From Agrypnia vestita (taxonomy: Eukaryota > Arthropoda > Insecta > Trichoptera > Phryganeidae): a DNA stretch of 64,000 nt. The DNA is taken from assembly GCA_016648135.1 (NCBI GenBank), contig JADDOH010023005.1, positions 62,001-126,000 of the forward strand. The letters are read 5' to 3'. The notes below the pieces were generated by a model. That model did no database searches and was not told the DNA's origin. It was given only the letters and a program-made list of their open reading frames with translations. How positions within the stretch are numbered: position 1 is the first letter of the stretch; every line of letters starts with the position of its first letter. A program made the translations under genes and the position numbers. Positions 1 to 10,838 of this stretch are shown here, piece by piece.

Positions 1-1379
1 AAATGAAACAGCATGCAATGACGTATATTATTTATTGAATTGGCGTTAACTTTGTGGAATGACATTATAATTATATATAAATAGATCACTTTGTGATGAG
101 TCTGCGTGATAGAGGGGTCTTCCTAACGTATTAAAGATGAATTCTGTATTAATAATTTATTTAAAAGGCCGCCGCGAGTTGATATTTAATTTTAGCTATT
201 ATGTTCAATTGATTTGCCAGCTCCTGGCCGCGGCCAACAATGTGATGAATCCTATGGGGGGTGACCCGTCAAAAATACGTCGTGGAAAATAATATTAAAT
301 AATATAAATTTCATTGGAATGAATAAAGTCATTTGCCTTATGATGTTAGCGAAAATAGTTGTATGGCGCGGGTGGCAATGGCTGAGGTCGACAGATACGC
401 TGTAACTATAAAAGGATCGCGGAATAAAATATTATACCTTCTATGAAATATTAAAAATAATGTATTCTATACAATATTCATGCTCTGCCAGTGCTAACTA
501 TACATTTAACTGAAAACAATCATTCCGTGAAAATTGCGCTTTTGAATGCAATATTAACTAAAAATATTAACTAACATCTTGGGTTCGCATACTATATTGA
601 AAATACCTAATGCCCTTCGCATTTACTAAGTGTATTACCTAAATAACCACAGCTATACCATCCTGTCCAACAGGGACGAAACATAAAACATAGTTATATT
701 TCTAAAAGTGCTACCTCTTACGCGACAAAAATACCTATTACAGTCGGGCTATGAATATGAACTATCTCCGCCTCATAATGGCACCTGGCACCAATACTAA
801 AACCTTTACTAGAAATAATAAACGCGAATAAATCTCGATAAATATAATATATACTATTCGTAATACGTCGTTGAATTGGCACATGATTCGTCTAATGGAT
901 GAAGGACCCCGTTGTGTATCGTAATAACTTCAAATTCTTTTATAGGAGCAGTGTGGAAACAATTGCATAATATTACGTAATAAAAACATCTAACGAACCT
1001 AATAATCTATACATTTATGTTACAATAAAATACGTTCACCAGAAGAATTCGTGTATTAGAAATAAAACATTTCCGTTTGGAGACAAACCAGTAAAATCGT
1101 TCGAACGGCGCAAAGGGAAAAATTCACACATATTAAATAACACTGAAATTAATAATTATAAACACTTTGTATTAGCAAATTCTTACCTTGAATGGTTCGT
1201 CTTAGACGTGCATGAACCTGTTCATATTAATTCCGTGGGAAAATAATACATATATTTGCTATTACGAAATACCACATTTTTGAAACGAAACTTCTTTATA
1301 ATAAGTAGATAAGGTCTCGGGGATGGTTTGTTCGAAAGGATTCTACAACAGCCCGTGAGTTTATATGAAATAATAGTTT
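1..1379. other. AT-rich non-coding DNA, no gene seen
   Basis: No reading frame of coding character and no repeat that I recognise. A short GC-richer patch at about 165-265 stands out from the AT-rich surroundings, but nothing identifies it. Confidence 0.6.
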
Positions 1380-1850
1380 CTTTGAATGCTAAATTTTGGT
1401 TTTTTAAACCCTCAGCATCTCTGCCGAGGGGGGTTGAGGCTCCGCGCCCGCCTAAACCCGGTGACCAACTTCCTAAGTGACTAAATGGCCCCCCTTGTTC
1501 CTCCGGAACTTACTGCATCCCGAGACTCTATCTCTTCTTTACGAGATGTGATCCTGTGACGCCTCTCTTTTAGGCTTATAATTGAGATGTACGTACTCTT
1601 TTGGTACGAGTTTCTGATGATGGGTGCTGTCTTGAGGCGCCTTTCTTTTAGGCCGGTGTTTGAAGAATCATGTACTCTTTTGGTACGAATTGATGACGAC
1701 ATTAGCCTCCTTTGCGGGCATAGTAAGCGATGTTACAAATTATTGTGCAATCTCATTATGCCTTTTCAGAGCGGCGTCCCACGATTCTGCATCTTGCAAC
1801 ATTTACTTTGGACAAATGTTAGAGTGTTAGTAACATATTTATAATATCCC
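1380..1850. repeat. Unclassified repeat with a duplicated unit of about 80 bp
   Basis: Two imperfect copies of one unit lie in tandem. Each has a CTTTTAGGC-type motif (about 1565-1575 and 1645-1655) followed by a short palindrome, GTAC-TCTTTT-GGTAC (about 1594-1606 and 1673-1685). A GC-rich block at 1410-1470 precedes them. The arrangement resembles a non-coding tail of a transposable element, but I cannot assign a family. Confidence 0.35.
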
Positions 1851-2500
1851 AGCTATTCCATATGAGTGAATGATTTTTATATTTATTCTGGCCCTGTCTT
1901 TCTTACAGAGGACGAAATAGAAGTTAACGTTTTCTATCAAGGTTTTACAGCATTCAAGCATGGAAATCCTTCCAAAGACAAAGGGAACCTTTTGTTGGTT
2001 TAAGTAGTTTGCGCCAGATGAGGTTAGGTGGTCGGTTTATTGACGACCCCGAGCAACAAGGAGGACCCCGCCTTTAAGGGGCCCTGCAGGGGCTTGTGCG
2101 GGTTCCACGCCCAAGTGCCGGCAATCATCCACCCCTCAGCCAGCTAGGCTAACACAAACCAGATATCCCCAATCTTTAGTTAGATCTCCCCATTCTGTCC
2201 TTTACTCGTCCTGAAGCCACTTATTAAGCTACTCGATTCATAAAGAGTTAGTTGTAGACCGAGTGTAATGATTGCGCAATACCTACGCAATACAGTAATT
2301 ATTATAATGCTACTAAGTAATTCATATAGAAATCCGTGTATTCAATTATTAGCATAAACGGTATGAAATTCGCTTTGCATAAAAATACATCCGTTTGGAA
2401 CGGAATTCTCGTACGATTTGAACCAATATCACACAAGCAATCGTGATATTTAATTACACATAATTATTCCGAACCCAAATATTCCCAAAATAAATACATT
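1851..2500. other. Non-coding, with a GC-rich self-complementary patch
   Basis: The patch at about 2025-2150 is rich in short G/C runs that can fold (for example around GGGGCCCTGCAGGGGC at 2078-2093). There is no open frame. It could be a piece of a structured repeat. Nothing else is seen. Confidence 0.4.
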
Positions 2501-2529
2501 TCGATAGTGAAAATAATTAACCGTAATAG

Positions 2530-2910
2530 ATAATATAAATGTGTTCCTTAGCTGTTACACAGTGGCGGTATGATCCTCTCTAGTACTGATGAATGGTAGA
2601 CTCTTCCATACGTCCGGGCAGCAACTCCGTCCGCTAATGCTGTTCTCCAAATGAGGTCTCTGGCAGTAGTCTCTCGGGCAGCGCTTCCGCTGGCAGGTCT
2701 GGTCTCGAACTGAAGGGCCGAGTATATCGTGTTCGCTCCTTTTATAGTAACGATTTCACCATACCTCTGAAATCCACGCTAGTGCAGTGACTCATCCTAT
2801 GCGCGATGACCTCACCGCCGGCGCTCGCCATTGGCCGGATTCAGTCATCAGGACGGTCGCCTCCGGCTCAACCCGTCGAAGGCAAAGCGCGCCTGTGATT
2901 GGTCCGTTTC
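2530..2910 (-). promoter_or_regulatory. TATA/initiator core promoter, host gene or solo LTR
   Basis: Read on the minus strand, a TATAAAAGG box (2746-2738) is followed about 30 bp later by TCAGTT (2713-2708), which matches the arthropod initiator TCAGT. Upstream are a perfect AP-1-type TGACTCA (2788-2794) and two inverted CCAAT boxes (2830-2834 and 2898-2902), all in a GC-rich block within AT-rich DNA. The spacing is what a TATA-Inr promoter needs. Downstream (2710 to about 2530) there is no long open frame. It is therefore either a 5' UTR exon of a host gene or the R region of a solo LTR. I saw no matching second LTR in the window. Confidence 0.45.
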
Positions 2911-3304
2911 GTTAAAATAATGGTAAAGCACTCGCTACACGCGAGACTTGCTGTTCCTATTCATAAATAATAAAGGCTCGTTCACACCTACTCACAAGGT
3001 CGAGTCTATTAGGATTGGCAAACAATATTAATTTAACACAGAATTATATCTATGGTATAATAAAGACCTAAGAAATATTACTTGTATAGCTGAATATTCA
3101 ATATTTGTTAGCCTCTTGTAATACATGGAATCTTGAGAAGAAATATATCAGGCTTTTACTTTTAAACGATTCAAACCAGAAGAAATATATTTTTGATGTC
3201 CATACTTGGCTTTTTGAATATTATTATTTTAAGATTTTCTAAATTTATTAAATCTAACTCTCTGATGGTTGCGTTTTCGAAAGACCATGCACAAGTTTTA
3301 CAAA

Positions 3305-4402
3305 ATGAAACTTGAAATATTCGCGTATTTTACGAGTACGAGTCCCCCCGTGGGCACTATGCTCTGCAGACACGGCTCGAAGGATTAATGATGTGTATGG
3401 CGACGGTGCCGCAAAAGAAAACACAGTGCGTTTTTTGGTTCCAACGTTTTCGTTCTGGAAATTTCGACCTGCAGAACAAGCCCCGTGGACGGCCGGAGAC
3501 CAAAGTTGATAATGAAGAATTGAAGGCTATTGTGGAAACGGATCCATCGCAAACCACATCCGAGTTAGCTGCAGGCTGCGGTGTTAGTGATAAAACTGTT
3601 TTAATCCACTTGAAGCAAATTAGTAAGGTGAAAAAGCTTGAAAGGTGGGTACCTCACGAATTGAGTGAAGCAATCAACAAACGCGCGTTGACTGCTGCGT
3701 TGCATTACTCAACCGGCACAATAATGAAGGGATTTTAAATCGAATCATTACCTGTGATGAAAAGTGGATCCTGTACGATAATCGGAAGCGCTCATCGCAA
3801 TGGCTGAACCCTGCCGAACCATCCAAACCATGCCCCAAGCGAAAATTGACTCCAAAAAAGTTACTTGTGAGCGTTTGGTGAACTAGTGCTGGTGTCGTTC
3901 ACTACAGCTTTCTTAAATCTGGCCAGACGATTACGGCAGATGTCTATTGTCAGCAACTGCAAACCATGATGGAAAAGCTAGCTGCTAAACAACCGAGGCT
4001 GGTTAATCGCTCTAGGCCACTGCTGCTTCATGATAACGCTAGACCACACACTGCACAACAGACGGCTACCAAATTAGAGGAGCTTCAATTGGAATGTCTA
4101 AGACATCCACTGTACTCTCCGGACCTTGCCCCAACAGATTACCATTTTTTTCGAAATTTGGATAACTTCTTGCAAAGGAAAAAATTCAACTCCGATGGGG
4201 CAGTCCAAACCGCCTTCAAAGATTTTATTGATTCCCGTCCGAATGGTTTTTTTAGTAAAGGGATCGATGAACTACCTATGAGATGGCTAAAGTGCATAGA
4301 TAGCAATGGTACATACTTTGATTAAATAAATATATTATAATAAAAAGAATCGGCTTTATGCTCCTCCCATACTAATCGCCAATTTCATATGTAAGGACCT
4401 AA
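3305..4402 (+). pseudogene. Broken mariner (DD34D) transposase, cecropia-like
   Basis: The transposase would cut and paste its own element through terminal inverted repeats at TA sites. The pieces run in order: N-terminal helix-turn-helix (about 3312-3435, then 3435-3730, with VRF..WFQRFRSGNFDLQNKPRGRP and a second HTH ending KVKKLERWVPHEL), the first catalytic Asp in CDEKW (about 3757), the second in HDNARPH (about 4030-4050) and the third in YSPDLAPTDYHFF (about 4110-4150). At least two further frame changes are needed, near 3435 and 3715, and TGA at 3879-3881 replaces the Trp codon of a WWTSAG-type motif. The enzyme is therefore dead. The frame ends in NGTYFD at 4325. The sequence ending at about 4402 (reads TTAGGTCCTTACATATGAA on the minus strand) looks like the right inverted repeat. 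A convincing left repeat was not found; a weak, internally deleted match lies near 3006-3022. Similarity to cecropia/SETMAR-type mariners is from memory. Confidence 0.9.
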
Positions 4403-5480
4403 TATAACAACAATTAAAGACGAATTAAAACATATAACATAACACTAAACTTGCAGTAATTTAATATATTTCTAAAATGCAAGATATTTTGAGCTTTGAT
4501 AAGACACTTCATGCTTTGTGTAGTGAAGTACCTATTATGTATACCGACGGAGTAATTCAAATTTAGAAAATATTCCGCGACGCTATCGGGCCGCCGGTAT
4601 ATCGGTGATCAAATTTTTCTAATGATTCCAATTTGAAAAAACCAATAAAATTTCTAAAAATCCTAAATTATACTTTATTATTTTTTTTAACGAAAATTTG
4701 ATAGATTTTCTTGATCGTCGCCACGAGTCTTCTTGCCAAGTTTCAGCTCGATTGGATCACGGGAAAAGGGTCAAAAATCGATCCAAAATTTTTGTTGACG
4801 GCAAGCCGGCAAGTAAGCAAGCAGACGCCACGAGTTAATATAAAGGGAGTAAAAAGCTTATATTTGTCACGGCAGTTTACAAGTACATACTGTAACGAGT
4901 TAGTTTAAATGAAAACTGGTGCTTCCCATTAGCTAGACAGGTAGACGAGTACAGTGGCGTGTAAGCGCGATTTGACGGTAAAAACGCCCGTCTAGACAAA
5001 GTTTACAAAGCGATATTATTGGCGTGTCGGGCCGTCATTTGTCTCGCGGGGCGTGTCTGCTCAGGGGTAGGTATTTAGTGCCATCTGTCGCCTTCTCCGA
5101 AAGTTACGGATTCCTCAGTTTCAACTTTACAAACAAACACAATTAGAGCCAATTAAACTGCCGGCGATACAGCACGACTGATTGATGAACGCTGATTTCT
5201 CTCTGTCATTAAAACTAGTGCGCCGTTAATTTTTCACTGCTTATGAAAATAAATAATTTCTCAGTGTAATTTATAATTAAACACAATCAGTGAAAAAGAA
5301 ATAAACCGCCTTATTCTCAAGATCTATGATTATCTAGGGGAGGAGTATGTAATATGTAGTGAGTTTAGTTTTAGAAAAAAAACTAAATGATGTTCTAAAT
5401 ATGTATTCTGATTTCTATATAAAATCTTTCTTCAACTTTAATTATGAATATAATTAATGGGCAATGGAAAAGTTTTTAAC
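4403..5480. other. Non-coding, no gene seen
   Basis: AT-rich at first, with a more GC-balanced part at about 4900-5200. The 65-codon open stretch at 4711-4908 has no recognisable domain and no coding-like composition, so it is not called. Confidence 0.55.
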
Positions 5481-5481
5481 G

Positions 5482-6000
5482 GAAAGAAATCCGAGACAAC
5501 ATACCTTTGTAAAGGGGTTAGTTGTCTCAGAGATTGGAGTTAGCTATCACAAAACATTGATAGACGCAGTCTATCTAACCGTCAAAAATGACGGAACATT
5601 GGTTCACATCCTTGCTAAGCCCTAGTAGGCATTTAAACTATCTCATCTTTATACTTCTCCGGAACGTGAAGAAATCCGAGACAACATTCTTTTGTAAAGG
5701 GGTTAGTTGTCTCAGTGGTTGGAGTTAGCTATCACAAAAGATTAATAGACACAGTCTATGTAAGCGTCAAAAATGACGGAACATTGGTTCACATCATTGC
5801 TAAACCCTAGTAGGCATTTATACAATCTCATCTTTATACTTCTCCCATCTCCGCCCTTTCAATTAGGTTTTTTAGTCATGAATTCAAATGAAATTACACA
5901 CGTTAGTTGAAGTTACGGGGACAGACAGACAGACAGACAGACAGACAGGCGGATGGACGGACGGACGAACAGACAACGAAATTATTATGTTTGTTAACTT
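5482..6000 (+). repeat. Dispersed repeat B: duplicated hairpin unit plus GACA tail
   Basis: Two direct copies of a unit of about 184 bp (5485-5665 and 5669-5850) differ by scattered substitutions. Each contains a hairpin GAGACAAC...GTTGTCTC enclosing CCTTTGTAAAGG, and a second hairpin CCGTCA-AAAA-TGACGG (the second copy has GCGTCA). They are followed by a (GACA)n/(GACG)n tail at about 5922-5975 and then CAACGAAATTATTAT. The tail and the TGACGG core recur at 12.6-12.9, 17.63-17.7 and 24.3-24.56 kb, so this is one dispersed non-autonomous family. No coding capacity. Confidence 0.65.
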
Positions 6001-6890
6001 CTTCATTAAGAGCAGAATGATTTTGTAATAACATTATTAATATAATTTTTAAAAATGTATTTTGTTTTCACCACTTACATATTCAAAATATCAATGGCCC
6101 CTTCTTTTAAATTTGTTTTTATGTTAGTACTTAATTATTATTCATTTCCCATATACTATTTTTTATATTTTGATTGTGTATACTTTGACTTTCGATTTTT
6201 AATTTGTTTAGTAGGCATTGTATGAACCTATAAAAACAGACCCGATAATTATAAAATACAATAATATGTTTGCTATTCAACGAATCGATTATTTATTGGA
6301 ATGAATTAAAAATAAGTAATTTTCACATGACTTACTTTACATAGTTGATTTCAGATATCTCATTTCTGGGCGCAATCGTTTTGTAATATATGAAATTTAT
6401 ACGAGTATTGAAAATAATAAAGGAAAATTTATAAGTGTAGTAGGTTCGGTTGAATTATGTCAATATCAAGCGAACTAATGGCCTTAAAAATAATCGATAA
6501 ATAATAAGTGCGCGAATTGGATGGAATGTTCTAGTGAATTTTAAATAAGTTTTACCCAGCGATAATAAAGTATTCATTTACAAGTAATATTTATCGGCAT
6601 AGTGTAATTTAAAGAAGAGCGTTAAATTTAATTCGTTTTAAGTAACTTTGTGCATAAAATAGTTAATTAAACATTAATTAATAAATCGCTAATTAATTTC
6701 CAATGTCCCCATTCATTCCTCCCAGGCCACGACACGTAATAATAGTATTCTAACGATCTGTTGCTTTTAATAAAATCAAGTAAATAATAAACTATATTAA
6801 TAAATTTTTAGATTTTCGGGAAAGTTCTGTCGTATTTTAGAAAAATCTTTGATGTGTATTTAAAACATATTTTATGTTCCGTGAGAGACG
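6001..6890. other. AT-rich non-coding DNA, no gene seen
   Basis: Only AT-rich unique-looking sequence. No domain, repeat or RNA gene is recognised. Confidence 0.6.
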
Positions 6891-6901
6891 ACTAATGGAT
6901 G

Positions 6902-7147
6902 TCAATCTCGTGCAATAATTGCTAGATGTGAATTATTCTCCGCCATGGACCGCAGACTGTCGTCATCTATCTTTGATGGCCTTCCAGTTTGAGAATCTTC
7001 CTCCAGGCTAACGTCTCCGGAACGGAATTTGGTAAACCATCTTTGGCAGGTACGAACACTTGCAGCATCTCTCTCAAATACTGCACACAAGTTTTCACAT
7101 ACCACCGATGCTTTGTTGCCTCTTTGGAATTTATGCAATGCATGCAA
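6902..7147 (-). pseudogene. Mariner transposase fragment, DNA-binding half only
   Basis: The minus strand encodes about 80 residues resembling the N-terminal helix-turn-helix region of mariner transposases: KFQRGNKASVVCENLCAVF, then SVRTCQRWFTKFRSGDVSLE and TGRPSKIDDDSLRSM. The pattern (..T.Q.WF..FRSGD..L.....GRPS..DDD.L) is diagnostic of the family. The catalytic DD34D domain is absent: after the HTH the frame runs into stops near 6902. It differs from the 3.3-kb copy (TCQRWF, not TVRFWFQRF), so it comes from another mariner subfamily. An old truncated insertion. Confidence 0.8.
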
Positions 7148-7454
7148 TGAATTTATGCAATTTGTCCGCTGGCATTTTAATCGCTCGAAATATCACAAGT
7201 AACCGATTGGTAGCATCTTATTTAAAGCTGTCTTATTTTATACGATACAGACACGAAATAATACGACCCCCGTGATATCTGTGTACACCGTTTGTGCAAG
7301 TTACTTAATAGTACCTACTTACATAAACCTGCATGTCCCGAAACCCTCTGCTGTCCCTTAGAAGACTGATAGGTCAACTCACGACCGACCAGAAAATCAA
7401 AACATGTCCTTGGTAAAAAAACATTATCTTTCGAGATGTTTTATCTTTTTTTAA

Positions 7455-7520
7455 CAGAGATGTGAACGTGGAATACATGCCTCATTAATATGCTTACTAT
7501 TTTCAAATTAAATAACCTGT
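7455..7520 (-). repeat. SINE 3' tail fragment
   Basis: On the minus strand the sequence reads TTTGAAAATAGTAAGCATATT and then a cATGTATTCCACGTTCACATCTC-type end, matching the 3' part of the SINE copies at 14.6, 24.7 and 51.1 kb. The tRNA-like head is missing. Confidence 0.55.
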
Positions 7521-7774
7521 GTTGGAAAGTAGGTGTAAATTTATGTAATAGCTTTTGATTTATTAGAACCAAATTTCGCAATGATCGCTGCCATGAGTCT
7601 TTTCCTATCCACTCAGCGTGTACCTATAGAGCAATTTTATATTATAAAAATATAAAAAAATACATACCTATTATAATTTTATAAAAAGTGGTTTGCTAAA
7701 AATGGAATAATATGTTAATCAATTAATAAATGGACAACATATAAAGTCAAAAAATTTACGTCAATGTACTAGGT

Positions 7775-7870
7775 TGTCGTGGTGAAACTGGATAATGCGC
7801 AGATCCCGAATAACATGGAGGTCTGTGGTTCGAATCCCGGTAGCAGCTAAAATATTTTTTCATTTATTTG
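7775..7870 (+). repeat. tRNA-like SINE head (A and B boxes)
   Basis: An A-box-like TGGTGAAACTGG (about 7782-7793) and a B-box GGTTCGAATCCC (about 7832-7843) sit at tRNA spacing, and 3' to them is CAGCTAAAATATTTTTTCATTT. The T-stem (TGTGG against CCCGG) and the acceptor stem pair poorly, so this is not a working tRNA gene. The minus strand at 16,442-16,475 carries the same B box and tail, which indicates a dispersed pol III-type SINE family. Confidence 0.5.
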
Positions 7871-9355
7871 ATTTTTCTGGGTAGCCTTTTGAATTGATTA
7901 AAAATTTGCTGAATATATTTCACTCGTATAACTGATATAATCATGGGACTTGAAAAATCAACCCAGTTAAGTGAAAATCTTATAAAAAATGTACGCTATT
8001 AATGATTTAATTTAGTCCTGAGGGTGTTGTGGTACAGCGGTTTTCGTACCCCAATTAAAAATATGTTAAGCTTCGATTTCCTCCAGATTCATTGGTTTTC
8101 ACGGCGGAATGTTTTACGATCAAATAAACCCTAGATGTACTTAAGAATTTCGATAGATTTGTCATATTTTCAGAATCATGAAGTGGAAGAGGGCAAGAGA
8201 ATACAACATAAAAAATTCAACAAATAAATCAATAATGTATTCTTATTTATAACTTTTTGTCAACGTTCTACAACTTTTTCGATAACTGTGCGATAAAAAC
8301 CATTTATTCCCTTGATAGAACACGAACAGAAAAAAGTGTCCAAAGTGCTTACTTTTGTATGTTTGACATTCCATTTTGAATGCCTGTATTTAAATAAATA
8401 ATAAATGTAACGTAAAAGCAAATATAATGTATTCACGAGCAGAAAATTTTCTTCTGAATGAAATATAAGATCCGTCAATTTGTTTTAATTTTGGCGAGCA
8501 TTTTATAATTTGAAAAAATAACTAACACCTCTTATATAACTTTACTTATGTTAACACATACATAATAGAAACTTCTATAACTAACAAGAAATATTATGAA
8601 TAAATAATTAATCAAAAATGAATTATTTTAAATATTTAAAACAACGAAGCATGAGGGGCTGCGTGTCAATTAAGGGGTTATCATAAATCCATCTAGGAGA
8701 GTAAAATTTAGATAGAATTTGGGTAATTTAAAAAAAAAAAGATATATATTTTTTAATTGGCACTTATTAAGGTATAAATAATTTAAGTGTTAAATAAAAA
8801 ATATTGTAACTGGCAAGCAACTTTCTCTGGTACACCTTTGTTTGAGAAAGAAAAAAATCAAAAATTCGTGCACTTATTAAAAAATTAAATATCCACAACG
8901 AATCATATAAGAATTGAAAAAAACATTTTTCGTCAAATTGAAAAAAAAAGTTTTTTTAGTGTTTATCACATTAAAAAATCCGTAAGCTACTTTGTAGGAA
9001 TTGTTTCTGTCTCGAACAACCTTACATCAAGTTGCAGTCATGGAGGAGGAGTAACAAAGAAATCGAGATGAATTTTTTTTTTAAATCACCCCCTTGTAAA
9101 GAATCACCCAATTTCTACCTAAATTTTATTCATCCAGGGTTGTGAAACCCCTCAATTGGCTTCCCGGCCACTAAAATTGTACGGTAAACATATTTACCGC
9201 GAAGCCTTTTGGATGAAAACGTGTTTGCAAAGTGAAAAAAGTTTCAGCTAGCCATCACGCGATAATTAAGGTCAACAAAACTCTAAAATTTATTAAATGT
9301 TCGGCCATTTGGCTGTATCTGTAAGCGGCGTGAAGTTTTGACGGTCAGCAAAATT
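7871..9355. other. AT-rich non-coding DNA, no gene seen
   Basis: Very AT-rich with many homopolymer runs. A partial tRNA-like A-box motif near 8030-8045 has no good B box after it. No coding region is supported. Confidence 0.55.
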
Positions 9356-9545
9356 AGCGAATTTAAAATAATCGCCGCCGAGTTGGCAACACCTGCAGCC
9401 GCACACGGGGCGAGCCTCGGCTCAAAGCAAACACGTCAGCGACGCTACGCTCTCAAAACGCTGAGCACAAAGATGGCGCGCGCCCGGAGGTGACCTCGTC
9501 GGGCGGCGATTCGGGAGCGGGCTCAAATGCAGTACCCGCAATGAG
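9356..9545. other. GC-rich island, possible promoter or conserved element
   Basis: A CpG-rich block in AT-rich surroundings. It includes ATGGCGCGCGCCCGGAG at about 9472-9488, with a good Kozak-like start but a stop after six codons. A GT follows the GGAG, so a tiny first exon is conceivable on the plus strand. No protein is recognisable. Confidence 0.25.
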
Positions 9546-9819
9546 CTTTAAGCTGCCAATACATAAATGATTGCATGTAGTACTTGACGAAAATAGCGGT
9601 TCCAGGAGAACAGAAAAGGGTTTGGTGGGCGTGTCATGGTTTTCCGCATCGGTGGACTGAAGATCCCCAACGCAGTTATGTGAACGGAAAGAATCCCGCC
9701 TTACCGAGAGAATCTTCCCGTATGATCGATTGATTTAATTTATTAACAATATTTTTATATAAATGTTTTGAGAATACAATTATTACTGGATTTATCCACT
9801 GCGGGATTATTATTCAGTT

Positions 9820-10134
9820 AAGATAAGTTATAGAAGTCTCACAGAGATGAAGCTATTTATTTGAGAATCATGCATGGAAGTCTTTAGTACGATGGCCCAG
9901 GGCTTAAAACTCGTATGAGCTGGCTTAAGTGATGACTCTAAAATGTAGAATTCGGAATATATCAAAACTTCGATGTGTGGATGTTCTCAGAATGGAATTG
10001 GTGAACGTTGCATTGTGTAGAGTGATCGCTTAAGACAGCTCATACAGTTTGTAAGCCCTGGGCCATAGTACAACAGACTTACACGTTTGTCATATAAATA
10101 GCTTCATCTCTGTGAGACTTATATAATTTATCTT
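9820..10134. mobile_element. MITE family A, complete 315-bp copy
   Basis: Terminal inverted repeats of about 41 bp: the left arm reads AAGATAAGTTATAGAAGTCT and continues CACAGAGATGAAGCTATTTAT (from 9820); the reverse complement of the right end (to 10134) matches with a few mismatches. The interior has no open frame, so the element is non-autonomous. Sub-terminal motifs such as GATGGCCCAGGGCTTA (left) and TAAGCCCTGGGCCATA (right) are also inverted copies. Related copies or pieces occur at 33.98, 40.93, 47.9, 48.46, 62.7 and 63.2 kb. Confidence 0.8.
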
Positions 10135-10199
10135 ATTTAATGATTTAATTAACTTTAATTTGTTTATCAATTACTGCCAAATTTCTTTGTGGTAACATT

Positions 10200-10335
10200 A
10201 TTTATATAATTAACAAGAAAACACTTTGTATACACCACTCTTTTGTTATTTTATCAACAAATTTCAGGCCAATGATCCCTTCATCAGGATATAAAGTATA
10301 CGTTGAATCCTGATGATGTAGTACACCATGAGAAT
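10200..10335. repeat. Dispersed repeat with 9-bp hairpin
   Basis: CATCAGGAT at about 10288 and ATCCTGATG at about 10311 form a 9-bp stem. The segment ACACTTTGTATAC...ATCCCTTCATC is similar to 46,470-46,545, suggesting a shared repeat. No coding capacity. Confidence 0.35.
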
Positions 10336-10569
10336 AATGGTTTTAAGGACACAATTACGGTTTTTCACGGCGGATAGCATAGTTCTATAAGATACGAGGC
10401 GGAGTCAATGGGATAGGCCACGCGGATAATACTGGCTATATTCCGATAATTCAGGCTTCAGGAAGCCAATATGTATGTATATGTAATGTATATATATGCA
10501 CGTTATACTTAGCGAAAAGAATGGTAAAGAGCAAATTATGAATATTATTATTTTGTTTTTAACGAGATG

Positions 10570-10838
10570 CTAACTGAAAACTGGGTATATTTTTTTATAA
10601 TTGCATAACAGATTGCTCCATTTACTATGCAACTTTATGACGTGAGTAGCGATCTTCTGTTTGATGCTTTCAATACTATCATTAAATATATCGAAATGAT
10701 CGCACAATTCATTTAAGAGTTGCACACTACGCGTTATGGTGTGCTTATTCATCCGTTCTGCATTTTGGGACGTGACCTTGATTTCGCAAATAATTATTTG
10801 GAACAAACACGGCACAATTTTCTAGCAAGTTTGAAGTG
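10570..10838 (-). pseudogene. Transposase-like remnant, copy 1 (possibly P/THAP9-like)
   Basis: The minus strand is open for 81 codons. It contains FQIIICEIKVTSQNAERMNK, then SVQLLNELCDHFDIFNDSIE and HSKWSNLLC. Copy 2 at 62,322-62,600 on the plus strand aligns over about 270 bp at roughly 80% identity and decodes to the same peptide with frameshifts and stops. Homology extends upstream to about 10838, where copy 1 has a TAG in place of the Tyr codon of copy 2. The NAERM and FDIFN motifs recall P-element/THAP9-type transposases, but this is a weak impression. No DNA-binding or full catalytic domain is present. A family A MITE lies downstream in both loci. Confidence 0.45.

Noticed and set aside
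7775..7850. A functional tRNA gene (also considered at 14.6, 16.45, 24.68, 46.1, 51.1 and 52.2 kb)
   Set aside because: A and B boxes are recognisable, but T-stem and acceptor pairing is poor and the same downstream sequence recurs at several loci, so they are SINE heads.
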